Assembly (NCBI GenBank): GCA_913060695.1
Contig: CAJXUA010000020.1
Location: forward strand, 1 to 64,000
Direction: 5' to 3'
Length of the DNA stretch: 64,000 bases
From: an uncultured Gammaproteobacteria bacterium
Lineage (GTDB): Bacteria; Pseudomonadota; Gammaproteobacteria; Pseudomonadales; Pseudohongiellaceae
The stretch's first letter is position 1. Every line of letters starts with the position of its first letter. Positions 43,694-52,975 of the stretch are shown here, piece after piece. The translations under genes and the position numbers were made by a program. The notes under the pieces are model-generated. The model did not search any database and was not told where the DNA came from. It worked only from the letters and a program-made list of their open reading frames with translations.

Positions 43694-44116
43694 CTACTTC
43701 CAAGACTCGGGATACTCATCGTGTGTGGGCAAACCACTACTATCACACGCCCAGGGCGCACGCGAGCCCCAGAATATATGATCGCTAGGCTGTATAGGCG
43801 GAACGCTGTCCAAAGAGCCTGCAGGGATAATCATGCGCTGCCCGTCCCGCGTTAGTCGCGGCATCGGCGAGCCGCATTGCGTGCAGAACCATTTGCTAAA
43901 ACTCTTAGCACTTGGAAGATCGAAATGAGACAGCGCCTCTTCTCCAGTCAACCATGTGAACTGTGTTGGGGGCGCGATAAGATTCGTCGCGTGCCCTGTA
44001 CCCGTTCCCTTGCGACAACGAGAGCAATGACAATGCACCATCAACGCAAAAGGGGCTGTAACCTCATAGCTCACTGCCCCGCACAAACAGCTACCATTTA
44101 ACTTTGTATGCTCCAT
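43694..44116 (-). CDS. GFA-family zinc protein (second copy)
   Basis: A 140-residue GFA-fold protein. Cysteines lie in GSCLCGAVSY, HCHCSRCRKGTG and FCTQCGSPMP. It differs enough from the gene at 42335 to be a separate subfamily rather than a recent duplicate. It is encoded 41 bp upstream of the methyltransferase on the same strand. Confidence 0.87.
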   Translation of the reverse strand: MEHTKLNGSCLCGAVSYEVTAPFALMVHCHCSRCRKGTGTGHATNLIAPPTQFTWLTGEEALSHFDLPSAKSFSKWFCTQCGSPMPRLTRDGQRMIIPAGSLDSVPPIQPSDHIFWGSRAPWACDSSGLPTHDEYPESWK

Positions 44117-44157
44117 ATTAATTACCTAAGTCGCAAGATCAACAGATGTGTTCCTAT

Positions 44158-44679
44158 TCAAAGTTCGCCAGCAAGTTTCGCTTCTAGGCGACTCACCTGT
44201 AGGGTTTGCACCCGGTCAACCGCAACGGCCAACTCTTCCAGTCCGTCTGGGTAATACCCCATCACCCTATAGGTGTGAACGACTTTCGTTGTCGAGTCTG
44301 ACAAGGCCTCGAAATTCCAACTCATCGCACCATAAAGTCCCAAGTCTTGCAGCGGGCCTAAGCCGCCTATCATCGCTACACGATTACCTGGGTCGACGAA
44401 ACTGACCTGCATATGCATCACGGACTTATCGCCATCCACCTCGCAGAAACATCCACCGGCACGGGCATCGAGTGAGAAACCTGACGCCTTACCAAACCAA
44501 GAGTGATCTCCATCCCACCACTCATAAACCCTTAGAAACTGCTCGTAGACCTCTTGTTTACTTCCATCGACCTCGGCCTCCACCTTTATCTCGAATCCGT
44601 CAGGGGCGCTACGAATTACTTCGGCCTGCAACACAGGACTAAGTAGAAATAATAAGCACGATATTAGTAGTTTGAACAT
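44158..44679 (-). CDS. Secreted SRPBCC/START-like domain protein
   Basis: A 173-residue protein with a signal peptide (LLISCLLFLLSPVLQAEV) and a START-like domain: GFEIKVEAEVDGSKQEVYEQFLRVYEWWDGDHSWFG, ARAGGCFCEVDGD and VHTYRVMGYYP. Such domains bind hydrophobic ligands. Precise role unknown; the signal peptide is unusual for SRPBCC proteins, which are mostly cytoplasmic. Confidence 0.8.
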   Translation of the reverse strand: MFKLLISCLLFLLSPVLQAEVIRSAPDGFEIKVEAEVDGSKQEVYEQFLRVYEWWDGDHSWFGKASGFSLDARAGGCFCEVDGDKSVMHMQVSFVDPGNRVAMIGGLGPLQDLGLYGAMSWNFEALSDSTTKVVHTYRVMGYYPDGLEELAVAVDRVQTLQVSRLEAKLAGEL

Positions 44680-44719
44680 AGTGATCTCTCCTGTTAGTTG
44701 TGAATCTAAGCAACTAGCT

Positions 44720-45229
44720 TCAGGACCTTCGTGTCATCCGCAGCTCATGCAGCACTACTGGTCCTCTATCTACTGTCTTCTCTTTTCCATCTACAACAAA
44801 ACCGTGTTTCGCGTAAAACTTCTGCGCTCTGAAATTGTCCTTTAATACCCAAATTGTCGTGACATCGTTGCCGCTCAATTCAAGCTGCTCTAGCGCGTGG
44901 GACAGCAGTTTGTGGGAAAAACCCTTACCCCAATACTGTTCTAGAAAATAGAAAGTGACTATCTCGCCCCAAGTTACCTGCGCATCGTCGTCTCGACAAT
45001 GGCAGCTCGAGGTGAAACCAATGAGTGATTCGGAGTCAAACTGAAGATATACCTTGTCACGTTCACCGCTTAGGAGTTTGGACCAACCCAGCGCTCTTGT
45101 GTCGACATCTAATTTATCGAGATAATCTTGGTCGATTATGCCCTTGAAGCCTGCCTGCCAAGAGGCGACATGAACTTTGGCAAGCTCTGCACAATCACTT
45201 TGTTGGGCCATTCTAATCAAGCTAGTCAC
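44720..45229 (-). CDS. GNAT-family N-acetyltransferase
   Basis: A 169-residue GNAT domain. Visible motifs: IRMAQQSDCAELAKVHVASWQAGF at the N-terminus, a central strand VTFYFLEQYWGKGFSHKLLSHAL with the Q/RxxGxG/A-like CoA-binding turn, and IWVLKDNFRAQKFYAKHGFVVDG. Substrate unknown. The start is GTG at 45229; ATG six codons in is an alternative. Confidence 0.87.
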   Translation of the reverse strand: MTSLIRMAQQSDCAELAKVHVASWQAGFKGIIDQDYLDKLDVDTRALGWSKLLSGERDKVYLQFDSESLIGFTSSCHCRDDDAQVTWGEIVTFYFLEQYWGKGFSHKLLSHALEQLELSGNDVTTIWVLKDNFRAQKFYAKHGFVVDGKEKTVDRGPVVLHELRMTRRS

Positions 45230-45258
45230 CAGCTATCTCTCTAAGAAAACAATGAAAT

Positions 45259-45344
45259 GTAGGAGCCTGCCCTGCAGGCGATAAGCCGCTTTATTCACAT
45301 ATCCGTATCAATTGTGCCTAATCGCTTGCAGGGCAAGCTCCTAC
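45259..45344. repeat. REP pair (BIME) upstream of the GNAT gene
   Basis: The left copy starts GTAG at 45259 with the stem GCCTGCCCTGCAGGC. The right copy, reversed, ends GCTCCTAC at 45344 with the stem GCTTGCAGGGCAAGC. Tails face inward, and the stems differ slightly but each pairs with itself. Confidence 0.75.
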
Positions 45345-45369
45345 AGTCAGTGGTTTTTCTCTAGTCTCG

Positions 45370-45762
45370 TTATGGCTGCCCGCGCAATTGCCACAGGTGT
45401 TCCTGTTCAAGCTCTCGGAATGCCGTGACTTGGGTGGGATAAAGAATGAGGGAGAGTAATTTCTCAGAGGCTGCCAATAGCGCCTCGTCGTTGGAGAATT
45501 CCGAACTCGTGGCACTACTCTGGTCTAGGTAGGCCGATTCTAAGTCGGCGACCTGTTGCATAGCGGTCCGAAAACCGGGCTCTTGTTCGCCACTGATCGC
45601 GAGCGCGTCGATGTAAGATTGAATGCGCATCTCTAGGGCCACTGCGGGATGTAGTGGCTTGGCGTTGTCGATGCGAGCAACGCCAACATCCTGCGCAGTA
45701 GTCACCGAGCAGACTATGTAAAACAGTAAAATGCTGAAACACTTTCCTAGCAGCGCTTTCAT
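45370..45762 (-). CDS. Hypothetical secreted helical protein
   Basis: A 130-residue protein with a signal peptide (LGKCFSILLFYIVCSVTTA, cut near residue 23). The mature part is predicted to be mostly helical, with an acidic middle (ALAISGEQEPGFRTAMQQVADLESAYLD). I do not recognise the family. It lies 41 bp downstream of metG on the same strand. Confidence 0.6.
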   Translation of the reverse strand: MKALLGKCFSILLFYIVCSVTTAQDVGVARIDNAKPLHPAVALEMRIQSYIDALAISGEQEPGFRTAMQQVADLESAYLDQSSATSSEFSNDEALLAASEKLLSLILYPTQVTAFRELEQEHLWQLRGQP

Positions 45763-45803
45763 TAAAGAAGCTCCTCTGCGCGCGCATTCTTCTTACAAAC
45801 TCA

Positions 45804-47918
45804 TTACATCACTCGCATACCCGGCTGCGCACCCGCATCGGGTTCCAGCAAGAATATATCTTTGCCGCCTGGGCCAGCCGCAAGCACCATGCCTTCGGAC
45901 ATGCCAAACTTCATCTTACGCGGCGCGAGGTTCGCGACAAGCACGGTGAGGCGTCCTACTAGATCCGCAGGATCATAGGCCGACTTGATGCCAGAGAAAA
46001 CATTGCGCTGTGTCGGCTCGCCCTTCTCGTCTAAACCGAGGTCGAGGGTCAAGCGCAGTAATTTGTCCGCACCCTCCACGTGTTCGGCATTCACGATCTT
46101 CGCAATGCGCATATCCACCTTAGCGAAGTCCGGGAATTGAATCTCTTCGCAGATGGGCTCCTTACTTAGAGGCGAATCTATCTTCTTCTCTTCAGTCTTC
46201 GCGCTGTCAGCGGCCGAGGAAGCGTCCCCTCCTGCGATTGCTTGACTCGCTTTTACTGCGTCCATCATAGCGGCTACCTTGTCGGGATCGACTCGAGTAA
46301 TAAGTGGAACGAAAGCGCCGATCTTATGATCGAGCAACAGACTATCTACGCTATTCCACTGCAAAGGCTCGATGGCGAGAAACTCCTCTACCTTCTCGGC
46401 CATAACGGGGAGCACCGGCTTTAGATAGCTAATGATCAAGCGGAACAGATTGATCCCGGTACTGCAGATCGCTTGCACCTCTGGCGACTGCTTGTCTGTC
46501 TTAGCAATTACCCATGGCGCCTTGTCGGCAATATACTGATTGGCCTTATCTGCCAAGGTCATAATCAGGCGCATGGCTTTGCTATACTCGCGCGCCTCAT
46601 ACAATGCAGCAATCTCATCTTTTGCTGCCTGCACCTCTGCCACGAGTGCTGGTTCGCTACACTGCGCTGCAAGCACGCCGTCGAAGCCCTTATTGATAAA
46701 CCCGGCACAGCGGCTCGCGATATTAACCACCTTGCCAACCAAGTCCGAGTTCACACGCGCGACGAAATCCTCGAAATTAAGATCGAGGTCATCGACTGCG
46801 CCGCTGAGTTTTGCGGCGAAATAATAACGCAAATACTCTGGGTCGAGGTGGCTGAGATAATCCTCGGCATTGATGAAGGTGCCACGGGATTTGGACATCT
46901 TCTGCCCGTTGATGGTCACGAAACCATGCACGAACACAGCAGTCGGTGTGCGATAGCCCGCACTGCTGAGCACCGCAGGCCAGAACAGCGTGTGGAAGTT
47001 GACGATATCCTTGCCGATGAAATGGTACAGCTCGGTATCCGTGCCTGGTCGCCAATAGTCATCGAACTTGTAATCGGTCTTGGCACACAGGGCCTCGAAG
47101 CTGGCCATATAGCCCACTGGGGCATCGAGCCACACATAGAAATATTTGCCCGGCGCATCGGGAATCTCGAAGCCAAAATACGGGGCGTCGCGGCTAATAT
47201 CCCATTCCTGCAGACCGCTATCCAACCACTCGCGCAGTTTATTCGCGACTGACTCCTGCAAGGTGCCGCTGCGCGTCCATGCCTTGAGCATGTCGCTGAA
47301 CTCGGGCAGCTTAAAGAAATAGTGCTCGGAGTCTTTCTCAATAGGCGTGGCGCCAGACAAAGTCGAACGCGGGTCGATCAAGTCCGAGGGGCTGTAGGTG
47401 GCATTGCAATTCTCGCAATTATCGCCGTACTGCTCCGGGGTTTTACATTTCGGGCAGGTACCCTTAATAAATCGGTCGGCCAAGAATAGATTCTTCTCGG
47501 GATCGAAGAGCTGGGTAATAGTGCGCTTGCTGATATGGCCGTTTTCCCTGAGCGCCAAATAGATGGACTGCGACAAGCGCTCATTCTCGATCGAGTGGGT
47601 CGAGTGAAAATGCGAAAATCCAATATTAAACTTGGCGTAGTCGCGCTCGTGCTCGGCCTGCACACGGGCAATCAATTCCTCCGGCGCAATACCCTCGTTC
47701 TGTGCGCGCAGCATAATTGCCGTGCCATGGGTATCGTCGGCGCATGCGTAGACGCAGTCTTCGCCCTTTAGGCGTTGAAAGCGCACCCAGACATCCGTCT
47801 GCACGGCCTCTAAAATGTGGCCAAGATGGATGGGACCATTGGCATACGGGAGGGCCATGGTCACTAGGATGTGGCGTTGCTTTGCTGCGTCTTGCACTTG
47901 AGTCTCTTCCTTATTCAC
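45804..47918 (-). CDS. metG: Methionyl-tRNA synthetase
   Basis: A 704-residue class I synthetase of the MetG1 type. HIGH-like motif PIHLGHILE, a zinc knuckle with [17 protein letters not shown] (about residues 145-165), [10 protein letters not shown] and an anticodon-binding helical domain are visible. The C-terminal EMAP/Trbp-like tRNA-binding domain starts near residue 600 ([26 protein letters not shown]). A Ser/Lys-rich linker joins the two. Full length for the family. Antisense frames across this gene are shadows. Confidence 0.98.
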   Translation of the reverse strand: MNKEETQVQDAAKQRHILVTMALPYANGPIHLGHILEAVQTDVWVRFQRLKGEDCVYACADDTHGTAIMLRAQNEGIAPEELIARVQAEHERDYAKFNIGFSHFHSTHSIENERLSQSIYLALRENGHISKRTITQLFDPEKNLFLADRFIKGTCPKCKTPEQYGDNCENCNATYSPSDLIDPRSTLSGATPIEKDSEHYFFKLPEFSDMLKAWTRSGTLQESVANKLREWLDSGLQEWDISRDAPYFGFEIPDAPGKYFYVWLDAPVGYMASFEALCAKTDYKFDDYWRPGTDTELYHFIGKDIVNFHTLFWPAVLSSAGYRTPTAVFVHGFVTINGQKMSKSRGTFINAEDYLSHLDPEYLRYYFAAKLSGAVDDLDLNFEDFVARVNSDLVGKVVNIASRCAGFINKGFDGVLAAQCSEPALVAEVQAAKDEIAALYEAREYSKAMRLIMTLADKANQYIADKAPWVIAKTDKQSPEVQAICSTGINLFRLIISYLKPVLPVMAEKVEEFLAIEPLQWNSVDSLLLDHKIGAFVPLITRVDPDKVAAMMDAVKASQAIAGGDASSAADSAKTEEKKIDSPLSKEPICEEIQFPDFAKVDMRIAKIVNAEHVEGADKLLRLTLDLGLDEKGEPTQRNVFSGIKSAYDPADLVGRLTVLVANLAPRKMKFGMSEGMVLAAGPGGKDIFLLEPDAGAQPGMRVM

Positions 47919-47953
47919 TATTACGCTTCAGCCGCTAAATAGCGACCGGTCTT

Positions 47954-48121
47954 TTAGTCGATCTCGACCATCTCGAAGTCTTCTTTGCCTACTCCACAAT
48001 CGGGGCAGCACCAATCTTCGGGAACATCTTCCCAGCGCGTACCGGCAGGAATGCCCTCGTCGGGCAGGCCCAAAGCCTCGTCATACTGGAACTCACACAC
48101 CATGCATTGCCATTTCTTCAC
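47954..48121 (-). CDS. rubA: Rubredoxin
   Basis: A 55-residue rubredoxin, too short for standard ORF calling. Two CxxC pairs (WQCMVCEF and [14 protein letters not shown]) and the [25 protein letters not shown] core are textbook. It carries one Fe(SCys)4 centre and transfers single electrons, in gammaproteobacteria often to alkane hydroxylase or stress oxidoreductases; the partner here is unknown. I start at GTG 48121, preceded by a GGTGA Shine-Dalgarno; GTG at 48130 would add three residues. Confidence 0.95.
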   Translation of the reverse strand: MKKWQCMVCEFQYDEALGLPDEGIPAGTRWEDVPEDWCCPDCGVGKEDFEMVEID

Positions 48122-48235
48122 GTCATTCACCAATATTTACAGATAAAGTCTGCCCGCCGAAGCGAGCCCTGAGGGCGCAGATAATACTCTATGAAGCGTG
48201 GCAATTCAGCCCCATGGGCTGAAGAAGAGGTCTTG

Positions 48236-48649
48236 CTAGGGGGAGTGCGGCTTTTTCGGCTCGCCGAACGCTTCATTGTGCGCTGCCTCCGGGGCCAGCG
48301 GGCTATTCTTCAGGAGCCTGCTCAGATGCTGCTGCGCCACTTGGTCTACATCACGCAGCATGGCTTGATAGCCCTCCAAGACCTTCCGACCCTCGGCGGT
48401 CAATTGCGCGCCGCCGCCAGCACGACCGCCTGTTGCGGTCTCTACTAATGGGGTCTGAAAGCAGCTATTCATAGTCTCGACTAGGAGCCACGCTCGCCGA
48501 TAGCTCATGCGCATCTCCCGCGCGCCTCCCGAGATCGAGCCCGCCGCGGCGATAGCCGCGAGCAATTGCATCTTACCTGGGCCAAGCGCAATGTCCTCGC
48601 CCCGGGTTACGCGTACTCGACACTGCACCTGTGGCTTATTCTCGGCCAT
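48236..48649 (-). CDS. ModE-type winged helix-turn-helix regulator
   Basis: A 137-residue protein with the ModE N-terminal DNA-binding domain: KMQLLAAIAAAGSISGGAREMRMSYRRAWLLVETMNSCFQTPLVET, then GGAQLTAEGRKVLEGY. It lacks the tandem molybdate-binding (Mop) domains of full ModE, so it should bind DNA but not molybdate by that means. It ends with a short disordered tail. Neighbours are rubredoxin and an MscS channel; moaA and moaB, the only other molybdenum-related genes in the window, are 43 kb away. Confidence 0.88.
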   Translation of the reverse strand: MAENKPQVQCRVRVTRGEDIALGPGKMQLLAAIAAAGSISGGAREMRMSYRRAWLLVETMNSCFQTPLVETATGGRAGGGAQLTAEGRKVLEGYQAMLRDVDQVAQQHLSRLLKNSPLAPEAAHNEAFGEPKKPHSP

Positions 48650-48657
48650 ATGCCCTC

Positions 48658-49956
48658 TTAATTATCCAGCCGCGAGTCCTTCGCGGGCATATGCTTGATA
48701 TTGAGGTCTCTCTGCGGGAACGGAATCGTGATGCCGGCCTCTTTGAACGCGCGCCAGATAGCGAGATTGACGCTGGAGCGCACATTGCCGAAGCCACTCT
48801 CAGGGTCGCCTATCCAGACCCGCACTTCTAGGTCTATGCCGCTATCGCCGAAGCCCATAAGCCGAGCCAACGGCTCTGGGTCGCGCAACACCCGTGGCGA
48901 GGCATAGGCGCATTGCGTCATGATCTCCATCGCCTGCTCTGGATCATCGTCATAGCTAATCTGCACAGGAATCTTCAGGCGGACGTTGCGGTCCATATAA
49001 CTCCAATTGATCACCTCGGAGGTAATCAGATTCTCATTCGGAATTAGCGTATCGACGCCCTCGCGGTTACGCACCACCACATAACGCGCCTTGAGCTCAT
49101 GCACCCAGCCGAACTTGTCGCCAACGGTAATGACATCGCCGGGCTTGATAGAGCGATCTAGCACGAGGATAAAGCCGCTAATGAAGTTGGAGGCAATACG
49201 CTGCAGACCGAAACCGAGGCCCACACCGAGCGCGCCGCCGAAGATGGCGAGTGAGCTTAGGTCGATGCCCACGGCGTTCAAGGCCATCAGGAAGGCGATG
49301 GTAATTAGCAGGAAACGACTGAACTTTGAGACACCCACCTGCATGCTAGGAGATATATGTACGGAACGACGCAGATAACGATTGATGGCCTCCGAAATCC
49401 AGATAGCCAGTGTGAAGGCTACCCCTACGATCAGCATTAACTGCACAACCGAGAGCACCGAGATGCGCGTCTCACCCAGTTGCATCGCGATATTGTCTAG
49501 CACCGCCAATATCTGGGATAACCAGCCCAGCAGGTGCAACATCACCAAGCCCCAAACGATAAGCGCTAGGGCGTGCTCGGAAGACTTCAATAGTGGGTTC
49601 ACGGTGAAGGCTTTACGCAGCACATAGACACTGAGGCGCACGACCCCCAGCGCCACTACGATAGGCACCGCTAGATCGAGCAGGAGCACGGGCATGGATT
49701 CGCGCTCGAGAATCGCACTACCACTGACCAACACCATCAGCATGGAGACAGGGAACAGCAGGCGCTGCGCACTACGTACCGCTAGATGGCGCAGGCCCGT
49801 GCCCGCGCTACGCAGCTCCAATACCACCTGTACGCGACGGTTGATAAAGGTGGCGGCCCCAATGGCCAGCAGAATCACAAGCACTTGCCACCAGAACTCG
49901 GCGGTCATAGCCTGAGCCAAGAAGGCGCGGACTTGGAGATTCAATTGTTCGATCAT
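48658..49956 (-). CDS. MscS-family mechanosensitive channel
   Basis: A 432-residue protein with about five N-terminal hydrophobic helices, the MscS pore helix (SLAIFGGALGVGLGFGLQRIASNFISGF) and a C-terminal beta domain (FGWVHELKARYVVVRNREGVDTLIPN). It opens on membrane tension to release solutes after osmotic downshock. Divergent from the rnfB-like gene. Confidence 0.92.
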   Translation of the reverse strand: MIEQLNLQVRAFLAQAMTAEFWWQVLVILLAIGAATFINRRVQVVLELRSAGTGLRHLAVRSAQRLLFPVSMLMVLVSGSAILERESMPVLLLDLAVPIVVALGVVRLSVYVLRKAFTVNPLLKSSEHALALIVWGLVMLHLLGWLSQILAVLDNIAMQLGETRISVLSVVQLMLIVGVAFTLAIWISEAINRYLRRSVHISPSMQVGVSKFSRFLLITIAFLMALNAVGIDLSSLAIFGGALGVGLGFGLQRIASNFISGFILVLDRSIKPGDVITVGDKFGWVHELKARYVVVRNREGVDTLIPNENLITSEVINWSYMDRNVRLKIPVQISYDDDPEQAMEIMTQCAYASPRVLRDPEPLARLMGFGDSGIDLEVRVWIGDPESGFGNVRSSVNLAIWRAFKEAGITIPFPQRDLNIKHMPAKDSRLDN

Positions 49957-50128
49957 GCGTAACTGCTCCGGCAGATAAGGCGTTAGTTGAGCATACCCGA
50001 TTCCCTCGCCCTGTCCCAGTAGCAGCCACGGCCGCCATCTCTACACGCTAGTGGCAACGGTACATCCGCAAGACTTTCACATGCTAGAATGCGCCCTATG
50101 TTTGCGCCAGACCGGAGTCGAATTTTCA

Positions 50129-50854
50129 GTGAATGCTGCCCTTATCCCCCTCATAGATGCCCTATTACCACAGACTCAATGTGGTAAATGCGGGCACGAT
50201 GGCTGCCTGCCCTATGCGCAGGAGATCGGCACAGGGGGCGCCATTAATAAGTGCCCTCCCGGCGGTAGTAGCACTATCGCCGCCTTGGCAGCGCTGCTAA
50301 ACACAGAGATATTGCCGCTGAACCCCGACAATGGCATCGAAGCGCCGCGCACCGTGGCTTATATTCGCGAGGACGAGTGCATTGGCTGCACCAAGTGCAT
50401 TCAGGCCTGCCCAGTCGATGCCATACTCGGCGCCTCGAAAAGAATGCACACCGTAATAGTCAACGAATGCACCGGCTGCGATCTATGTGTCGCCCCCTGC
50501 CCCGTCGACTGCATCGACATGCTGCCGCTGCCCGCGAGCGCCCCAGTGGCCAAGAACGACTCCGAGCAGCGCGCGTTAAGTGGCCACTGGCGCGAGCGCT
50601 ACTACACCCGCGCCAAGCGCTTAGAGAAGCTGCACCACGCTAATGTCGCCCGCCGCAAGCTCGCCAGCGAGTCCGCCGCACAATTGATGAAACAGCCCCC
50701 TAGCAAGCCAATCAATATGGGAGTGTGGACCCCTCCGCCCACTACTTTACCCACGACCGCCCCGATCATGAGCCAAGAGAAGGCCCAGTCCGACATCGCC
50801 GCCGCGGTGGCCCGCGCCAAGGCGCGCAAGGCCGCGCTGAGAAAACCATCATGA
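50129..50854 (+). CDS. RnfB-like ferredoxin protein, soluble
   Basis: A 241-residue protein with the RnfB Fe-S module [19 protein letters not shown]...NKCPPGG, followed by two 4Fe-4S ferredoxin motifs ([17 protein letters not shown] and [17 protein letters not shown]) and a Lys/Ala-rich tail. In the Rnf complex RnfB shuttles electrons between ferredoxin and NADH, but here rnfA, C, D, G and E are absent and the N-terminal transmembrane helix of RnfB is missing. The likely start is GTG at 50129 ([14 protein letters not shown]). Upstream GTG 50051 would add 26 residues without a helix. It overlaps nth by four bases, as in the rnf-nth operon of relatives. Confidence 0.88.
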   Translation: MNAALIPLIDALLPQTQCGKCGHDGCLPYAQEIGTGGAINKCPPGGSSTIAALAALLNTEILPLNPDNGIEAPRTVAYIREDECIGCTKCIQACPVDAILGASKRMHTVIVNECTGCDLCVAPCPVDCIDMLPLPASAPVAKNDSEQRALSGHWRERYYTRAKRLEKLHHANVARRKLASESAAQLMKQPPSKPINMGVWTPPPTTLPTTAPIMSQEKAQSDIAAAVARAKARKAALRKPS

Positions 50855-51486
50855 ATAAACTTACGCGCGCAGAGATGTTTCGCCGCCTCAAGGCCGAGAA
50901 CCCCAACCCCGTTACCGAACTAGAGTACAGCTCCACCTTCGAATTGTTGATCGCGGTGATACTCTCGGCACAGGCAACCGATGTCGGCGTTAACAAAGCC
51001 ACCCGGCCCCTCTATGCAGTAGCCAACACCCCAGAGAAGATCTACGCACTCGGCGTCGACGGCCTAAAATCCTATATCAAGACCATCGGCCTGTTTAATA
51101 CCAAGGCCGAGAACGTCATCAAGACCTGCGCCGCACTGATCGCCAATCACAACTCCGAGGTCCCCGACGAACGCAGCGCGCTTGAGGCCCTGCCCGGAGT
51201 AGGCCGCAAGACCGCCAACGTCGTACTCAACACCGCCTTCCGCCAAGTAGCCATGGCCGTAGACACCCATATCTTCCGCGTATCGAACCGCACCGGCCTA
51301 GCCCCCGGCAAGAACGTACTGGAAGTAGAGAGAAAGCTCATCAAGAATGTGCCCAAGGAATATCTGTTAGACGCCCACCACTGGCTAATCCTGCACGGAA
51401 GATATGTCTGCATCGCAAGAAAGCCCAAATGCGGCTCCTGCTCAATAGAAGACCTCTGCGACTACAAATCAAAAACCGAGGATTAG
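50851..51486 (+). CDS. nth: Endonuclease III
   Basis: A 211-residue HhH-GPD glycosylase. The helix-hairpin-helix [14 protein letters not shown] (with catalytic Lys), the catalytic Asp in [13 protein letters not shown] and the C-terminal 4Fe-4S motif C-X6-C-X2-C-X5-C ([17 protein letters not shown]) are intact. It removes oxidised pyrimidines in base-excision repair. The start is the ATG at 50851, overlapping the rnfB-like stop; the frame upstream of it is coincidental. Confidence 0.97.
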   Translation: MNKLTRAEMFRRLKAENPNPVTELEYSSTFELLIAVILSAQATDVGVNKATRPLYAVANTPEKIYALGVDGLKSYIKTIGLFNTKAENVIKTCAALIANHNSEVPDERSALEALPGVGRKTANVVLNTAFRQVAMAVDTHIFRVSNRTGLAPGKNVLEVERKLIKNVPKEYLLDAHHWLILHGRYVCIARKPKCGSCSIEDLCDYKSKTED

Positions 51487-51487
51487 G

Positions 51488-51576
51488 GTAGGAGCGCTTG
51501 CCCTCGTAGGAGCGGGCTTGCCCGCGAAAAAGGTATGTGCCGCACCGAACCCATTCGCGGGCAAGCCCGCTCCTAC
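51488..51576. repeat. REP array of two stem types between nth and argG
   Basis: Starts with a truncated GTAGGAGCGCTTGCCC unit (51488) and continues with an inverted pair of GTAGGAGCGGGCTTGCCCGCGAA units (51506 and, reversed, 51554-51576). The second type closely resembles the common REP of Pseudomonas putida group genomes. It lies between the convergent genes nth and argG. Confidence 0.75.
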
Positions 51577-51595
51577 AATCATTAGATATATTTTC

Positions 51596-51629
51596 AAAAA
51601 AAAACGCCCACAAATAAATTTGCAGGCGT
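51596..51629 (-). terminator. Rho-independent terminator of argG
   Basis: Read on the minus strand: ACGCCTGCAAA, a four-base loop, TTTGTGGGCGT (11-bp stem with two G-T pairs), then nine Ts. It lies 24 bases after the argG stop. Confidence 0.85.
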
Positions 51630-51652
51630 CTTTTAAAGCGAAGCTCTAAGGC

Positions 51653-52873
51653 TTATTTAAACTTGCGACCCTTACCAGCAGCAATGCGCATGCGCAGAGC
51701 GTTCAGCTTGATGAAGCCAGCCGCGTCCTTCTGATCATAGGCACCCGCATCGTCTTCGAAGGTTGCAATGTTCATGTCGAACAAAGAATCGTCAGACTCA
51801 CGACCAACCACTACTACGTTGCCCTTGTACAACTTCAGGCGCACCTTGCCGTTTACATATAGCTGAGAATAATCGATCAGCTGCTGCAACGCCAAACGCT
51901 CCGGCGACCACCAGTAACCGTTATAGATCATCGTCGCATAGCGCGGCATCAAATCGTCTTTCAGGTGGGCCAACTCGCGGTCCAGTGTGATCGACTCGAT
52001 CGCACGGTGTGCCTTCAACATTACCGTGCCGCCAGGAGTCTCATAGCAGCCACGTGACTTCATGCCCACATAGCGGTTCTCAACGATATCGGAACGACCG
52101 ATCCCGTTATCCCCTGCGATCTTGTTCAGCGTAGCAAGTACCGTAGCTGGCGACATCTTCTCGCCATTGATCGCCACGATATCGCCTTTCACATAGTCCA
52201 GATCGATATAAGTTGCCTTGTCTGGCGCGTTCTCTGGAGAGACCGTCCACAGCCACATATCCTCTTCTGGCTCCGAGCCCGGGTTCTCTAGTAGATCGCC
52301 CTCGTAGGAGATGTGCAAAAGGTTCGCATCCATCGAGTAAGGCGACTTAGTGCCGCGCTTCTTGTCGACAGCGATATTATGCGTCTCGCAATAAGCCATT
52401 AGCTTCTCGCGGGAGTTCAAGTCCCAATCGCGCCAAGGAGCAATCACCTTTACGCCAGGCATAAGCGCATAGGCGCCGAGTTCGAAACGCACCTGGTCGT
52501 TGCCCTTGCCGGTAGCACCGTGAGAGATGGCATCGGCGCCAGTGGCGGCGGCGATCTCAACGAGGCGCTTGGCGATCAAGGGACGCGCAATAGAGGTGCC
52601 TAGCAAATACTCACCCTCGTATAGGGTATTGGCACGGAACATCGGGAAGACGAAGTCGCGCACGAACTCTTCGCGCAGGTCTTCGATGAAGATTTCTTTG
52701 ATCCCCATCGCCTGTGCCTTCGCTCGCGCTGGCTCAACCTCGCCACCTTGGCCAAGATCGGCAGTAAAGGTAACGACTTCACAACCGTAGGTTTCACTCA
52801 GCCACTTCGCGATGACCGAAGTGTCCAGTCCGCCGGAATAGGCCAGCACGACTTTATTGATGCCAGACATCAT
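51653..52873 (-). CDS. argG: Argininosuccinate synthase
   Basis: A 406-residue enzyme. The N-terminal ATP-pyrophosphatase motif [12 protein letters not shown] lies at residues 10-21, followed by [14 protein letters not shown] and the aspartate/citrulline-binding segments [13 protein letters not shown] and [16 protein letters not shown]. It condenses citrulline and aspartate to argininosuccinate in the cytoplasm. argF (56578) is also in this window but separate; argH is not. A clear terminator follows. Confidence 0.98.
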   Translation of the reverse strand: MMSGINKVVLAYSGGLDTSVIAKWLSETYGCEVVTFTADLGQGGEVEPARAKAQAMGIKEIFIEDLREEFVRDFVFPMFRANTLYEGEYLLGTSIARPLIAKRLVEIAAATGADAISHGATGKGNDQVRFELGAYALMPGVKVIAPWRDWDLNSREKLMAYCETHNIAVDKKRGTKSPYSMDANLLHISYEGDLLENPGSEPEEDMWLWTVSPENAPDKATYIDLDYVKGDIVAINGEKMSPATVLATLNKIAGDNGIGRSDIVENRYVGMKSRGCYETPGGTVMLKAHRAIESITLDRELAHLKDDLMPRYATMIYNGYWWSPERLALQQLIDYSQLYVNGKVRLKLYKGNVVVVGRESDDSLFDMNIATFEDDAGAYDQKDAAGFIKLNALRMRIAAGKGRKFK

Positions 52874-52975
52874 TGACTCCTTGCAATTTGCGCATTCAAA
52901 AATGGGGAATAAAAAAGAGGAGGTATTGTACAGGGATCACGGAGGAAATTCGACGAGAACAAGCGTGGAGATGGA

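Noticed and set aside
46473-47252. 259-residue + strand open frame
   Set aside because: It is antisense to metG, whose motifs are complete, and has no recognisable domain or Shine-Dalgarno; a GC-rich shadow frame.
51488-51576. Intrinsic terminator of nth
   Set aside because: The stem is strong but there is no T-run after it on the + strand; it is a REP array.
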